A stretch of 64,000 nucleotides of DNA from positions 1-64,000 of the forward strand of contig NZ_OY782770.1 of assembly GCF_963678245.1 (NCBI RefSeq). Direction: 5' to 3'. Each line of letters starts with the position of its first letter. Position 1 is the stretch's first letter. This DNA comes from an uncultured Sunxiuqinia sp. (lineage in GTDB: Bacteria; Bacteroidota; Bacteroidia; Bacteroidales; Prolixibacteraceae). Under the pieces are notes generated by a model. That model saw only the letters and a list, made by a program, of their open reading frames with translations, did no database searches and had not been told where the DNA came from. Shown here in pieces: positions 62,107-64,000 of this stretch. The position numbers were made by a program, and so were the translations under genes.

Positions 62107-63747
62107 ATGAAGCATTTGTTTCATCCCAAGCTTTACAGTGTTTTGAAGCAAGGGTACAGTAAACACCAATTTTCGAAAGATCTTTTTGCCGGAATTATTG
62201 TAGGAATTGTGGCACTTCCACTAGCCATTGCTTTTGCTGTGGCATCGGGCGTTTCGCCCGAAAAAGGACTGATAACAGCCATTATTGCCGGACTAATTAT
62301 TTCGGCTCTTGGCGGAAGCCGCGTACAAATTGGTGGCCCTACAGGAGCATTTATTGTCATTGTTTTTGGCATTCTGCAGACCCATGGACTCGATGGTCTG
62401 ATGATTTCAACAATGATGGCGGGCGTAATCCTCATTTTGTTTGGATTGTTGCGCTTGGGTTCTTTGCTCAAGTTTATTCCCCACCCTCTTGTGGTTGGTT
62501 TTACCAGTGGCATCTCACTGGTAATTTTCACAACTCAGATAAAAGACGCGCTAGGATTAACCATTGATAAACTGCCAGCTGAGTTCATTCACAAGTGGAC
62601 AACTTACCTGACCCATCTTGAACTTGTAAATCCGTGGGCAGTTGTCTTAACCATTTCAACAATACTCATTACTATTTTCTTTAAAAAAGTAACCACAAAA
62701 ATACCAGGCTCATTTGTCGCCATCATTCTAATTACTGCCTTGGTTCAGTTTTTTGAATTGCCGGTTTCAAGCATCGAAACTGTTTTTGGCGACATCCCCA
62801 AAACGATAAAGCTGTCGTTTCCATCTATTGAAATGAGCCAATTAAGCAACTACTTGGCTCCCGCGCTTACCATTGCTTTGCTTGGTGGAATTGAATCATT
62901 GCTATCGGCAGTTGTATCTGACGGGATGATTGGTGGCAACCACCGTTCCAATACCGAACTAATTGCCCAGGGAATTGCCAATGTGATTACACCTGTTTTT
63001 GGCGGCATTCCGGCTACTGGCGCCATTGCTCGTACCGCAACAAACGTTAAAAATGGAGGACGCACTCCCATTGCGGGCATCGTGCACGCCATCACCCTTT
63101 TACTGATCATGCTATTTGTTGGTCAGTGGGCTAAGCTTATTCCAATGTCCTGTTTGGCAGGAATCCTGATTGTTGTCGCCTACAACATGAGCGAATGGCG
63201 ATCATTTGTCTCTATACTGAAAGGATCCGGCTTCGATATCCTGATTCTACTGGTCACCTTTTTTCTAACCGTTTTAGTCGATTTAACTTATGCCATTGAA
63301 GTAGGTATTGTGCTTTCTGCTCTCTTATTCATGAAAAGAATGGCTGATGCAGGAAGTCAAACTTCCAATGAAATAGATAGCGACGTACTAGAAAATTACG
63401 GTTCGCTCCCCGAAGGATTGGCCATTTATGAGATCAGTGGCCCCTTCTTTTTTGCATCAGCCAAGCAGTATTGCTCTACTCTGAAAACGACGGGACAAAA
63501 ATCAAAGGTATTGATCATTCGAATGCGCCACGTACCATTTATCGATTCTACGGGTATTCACAATCTGAAGGATGTTATTAAGGAGTTGCACCAAGCTCAT
63601 ACTGTTGTGATACTCTCCGGCGTTCGTTCCGAAGTATTAAAAGAACTCAAGCAAAATAAAATCGTTGAATTACTTGACCGCAGCATGATCTTGTCAAGCT
63701 TTGATTTAGCCTTGCATAAAGCGAATGAATTCTTTGAAAAAAAATAG
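62107..63747 (+). CDS. SulP-family anion transporter with STAS domain
   Basis: A 546-residue inner-membrane protein. The transporter part has about 12-14 helices: FAGIIVGIVALPLAIAFAVA (SulP signature), GGSRVQIGGPTGAFIVIVFG, LVVGFTSGISLVIFTTQIKD, GGIESLLSAVVSDGMIGGNH and VFGGIPATGAIARTATNVKN. The C-terminal STAS domain (about 435-545) has IYEISGPFFFASAKQYCSTL and MRHVPFIDSTGIHNLKDVI, with the DSTG serine. It may carry sulfate, bicarbonate or another anion; the substrate is not set by sequence. It is followed by a flavoprotein gene. Confidence 0.95.
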   Translation: MKHLFHPKLYSVLKQGYSKHQFSKDLFAGIIVGIVALPLAIAFAVASGVSPEKGLITAIIAGLIISALGGSRVQIGGPTGAFIVIVFGILQTHGLDGLMISTMMAGVILILFGLLRLGSLLKFIPHPLVVGFTSGISLVIFTTQIKDALGLTIDKLPAEFIHKWTTYLTHLELVNPWAVVLTISTILITIFFKKVTTKIPGSFVAIILITALVQFFELPVSSIETVFGDIPKTIKLSFPSIEMSQLSNYLAPALTIALLGGIESLLSAVVSDGMIGGNHRSNTELIAQGIANVITPVFGGIPATGAIARTATNVKNGGRTPIAGIVHAITLLLIMLFVGQWAKLIPMSCLAGILIVVAYNMSEWRSFVSILKGSGFDILILLVTFFLTVLVDLTYAIEVGIVLSALLFMKRMADAGSQTSNEIDSDVLENYGSLPEGLAIYEISGPFFFASAKQYCSTLKTTGQKSKVLIIRMRHVPFIDSTGIHNLKDVIKELHQAHTVVILSGVRSEVLKELKQNKIVELLDRSMILSSFDLALHKANEFFEKK

Positions 63748-63899
63748 TGAAAGCAAGGTAATGACCAATATAGATTTCAATTAACAAAGTTTGAAAAAGG
63801 AAGAGCGACTCCCTTTAAAGAAAGCGTTAAAAATCCTTTAATTTAAGGCATTTCCTTCAACAATATGAACAGGGCATTGTTCTGAATCAAAAAAGTAGG

Positions 63900-64000
63900 A
63901 TGCCAGTAAATATACCAGAAACAGAAAAAAAACGAGTTGTTATTATCGGTGCAGGATTTGCCGGACTAAAACTTGCCCGAAAGCTCTATAAAAATGGCTT
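63900..64000 (+). CDS. FAD/NAD(P)-dependent oxidoreductase, likely NDH-2 (3' partial)
   Basis: The frame from ATG 63900 runs off the window after 33 codons. After a short lead it reads KRVVIIGAGFAGLKLARKLY, the GxGxxG Rossmann motif that binds FAD. The sequence and position resemble type II NADH:quinone dehydrogenases of Bacteroidota, but other flavoprotein families start the same way. The C-terminal part is outside the window. Confidence 0.7.
   Translation, partial: MPVNIPETEKKRVVIIGAGFAGLKLARKLYKNG

Overview
The window is chromosomal DNA from a Bacteroidota bacterium. The evidence is a complete SusC/SusD polysaccharide locus, a type IX secretion C-terminal signal, ECF sigma/FecR pairs, promoter elements of the TAnnTTTG type typical of this phylum, and low GC. 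The mix of genes (carboxynorspermidine dehydrogenase, GH92, SulP, MATE) would fit a marine or sediment Marinilabiliales-like lineage, but that placement is inference.

Positions 1-15240 are accessory DNA. It opens with the 3' part of a surface protein built from five nearly identical 95-residue repeats. A series of short gene cassettes follows, nearly all on the + strand. They are separated by imperfect palindromes of about 130 bp (190 bp for the first) at 1781, 4483, 6339, 7458, 9357, 9953, 13082 and 14280. These end in GTTAGC-like cores and look like integron attC sites, but no integrase is visible. Cargo includes a pentapeptide membrane protein, lipoproteins, an ECF sigma factor with a likely membrane partner, an APC permease, HxlR and MarR regulators, and small membrane or Cys-rich peptides. 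An IS110-family element sits in the first cassette, and its left non-coding end (the likely bridge-RNA region) is tandemly duplicated. Several cassette genes are broken by single-base losses in homopolymers.

Positions 15250-31400 hold a TPR protein, a nitroreductase, a glutathione peroxidase and an aldo/keto reductase, then a minus-strand polysaccharide-utilisation locus: ECF sigma, FecR anti-sigma, SusC (with STN domain), SusD, a GH92 alpha-mannosidase and a GH3 enzyme with a PA14 insert. A lipoprotein with a GH127-like C-terminal domain lies upstream. The locus probably senses, imports and trims a mannose-containing glycan.

Positions 31400-64000 are mostly housekeeping: MATE exporter (with a small upstream reading frame), a decayed chemoreceptor, YccF, CysH, carboxynorspermidine dehydrogenase, PepD, L-serine dehydratase, PAP2 phosphatase, an OhrR-like regulator with DUF1304 and nitroreductase genes, a Qnr-like pentapeptide protein, MazG, a TRIC channel, MalQ, CvfB, topoisomerase III, two DUF3857/transglutaminase-fold proteins, a PLP aminotransferase, an ECF sigma operon with DUF4097/DUF2807-like envelope proteins, a SulP transporter and the start of a FAD/NAD oxidoreductase.

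The most striking regulatory feature is upstream of the aminotransferase (57055-57338, minus strand): two tandem units, each a 20-22 codon reading frame rich in Val/Ile/Leu/Ala followed by a strong hairpin and a U-run. This has the layout of a doubled branched-chain amino-acid attenuator.
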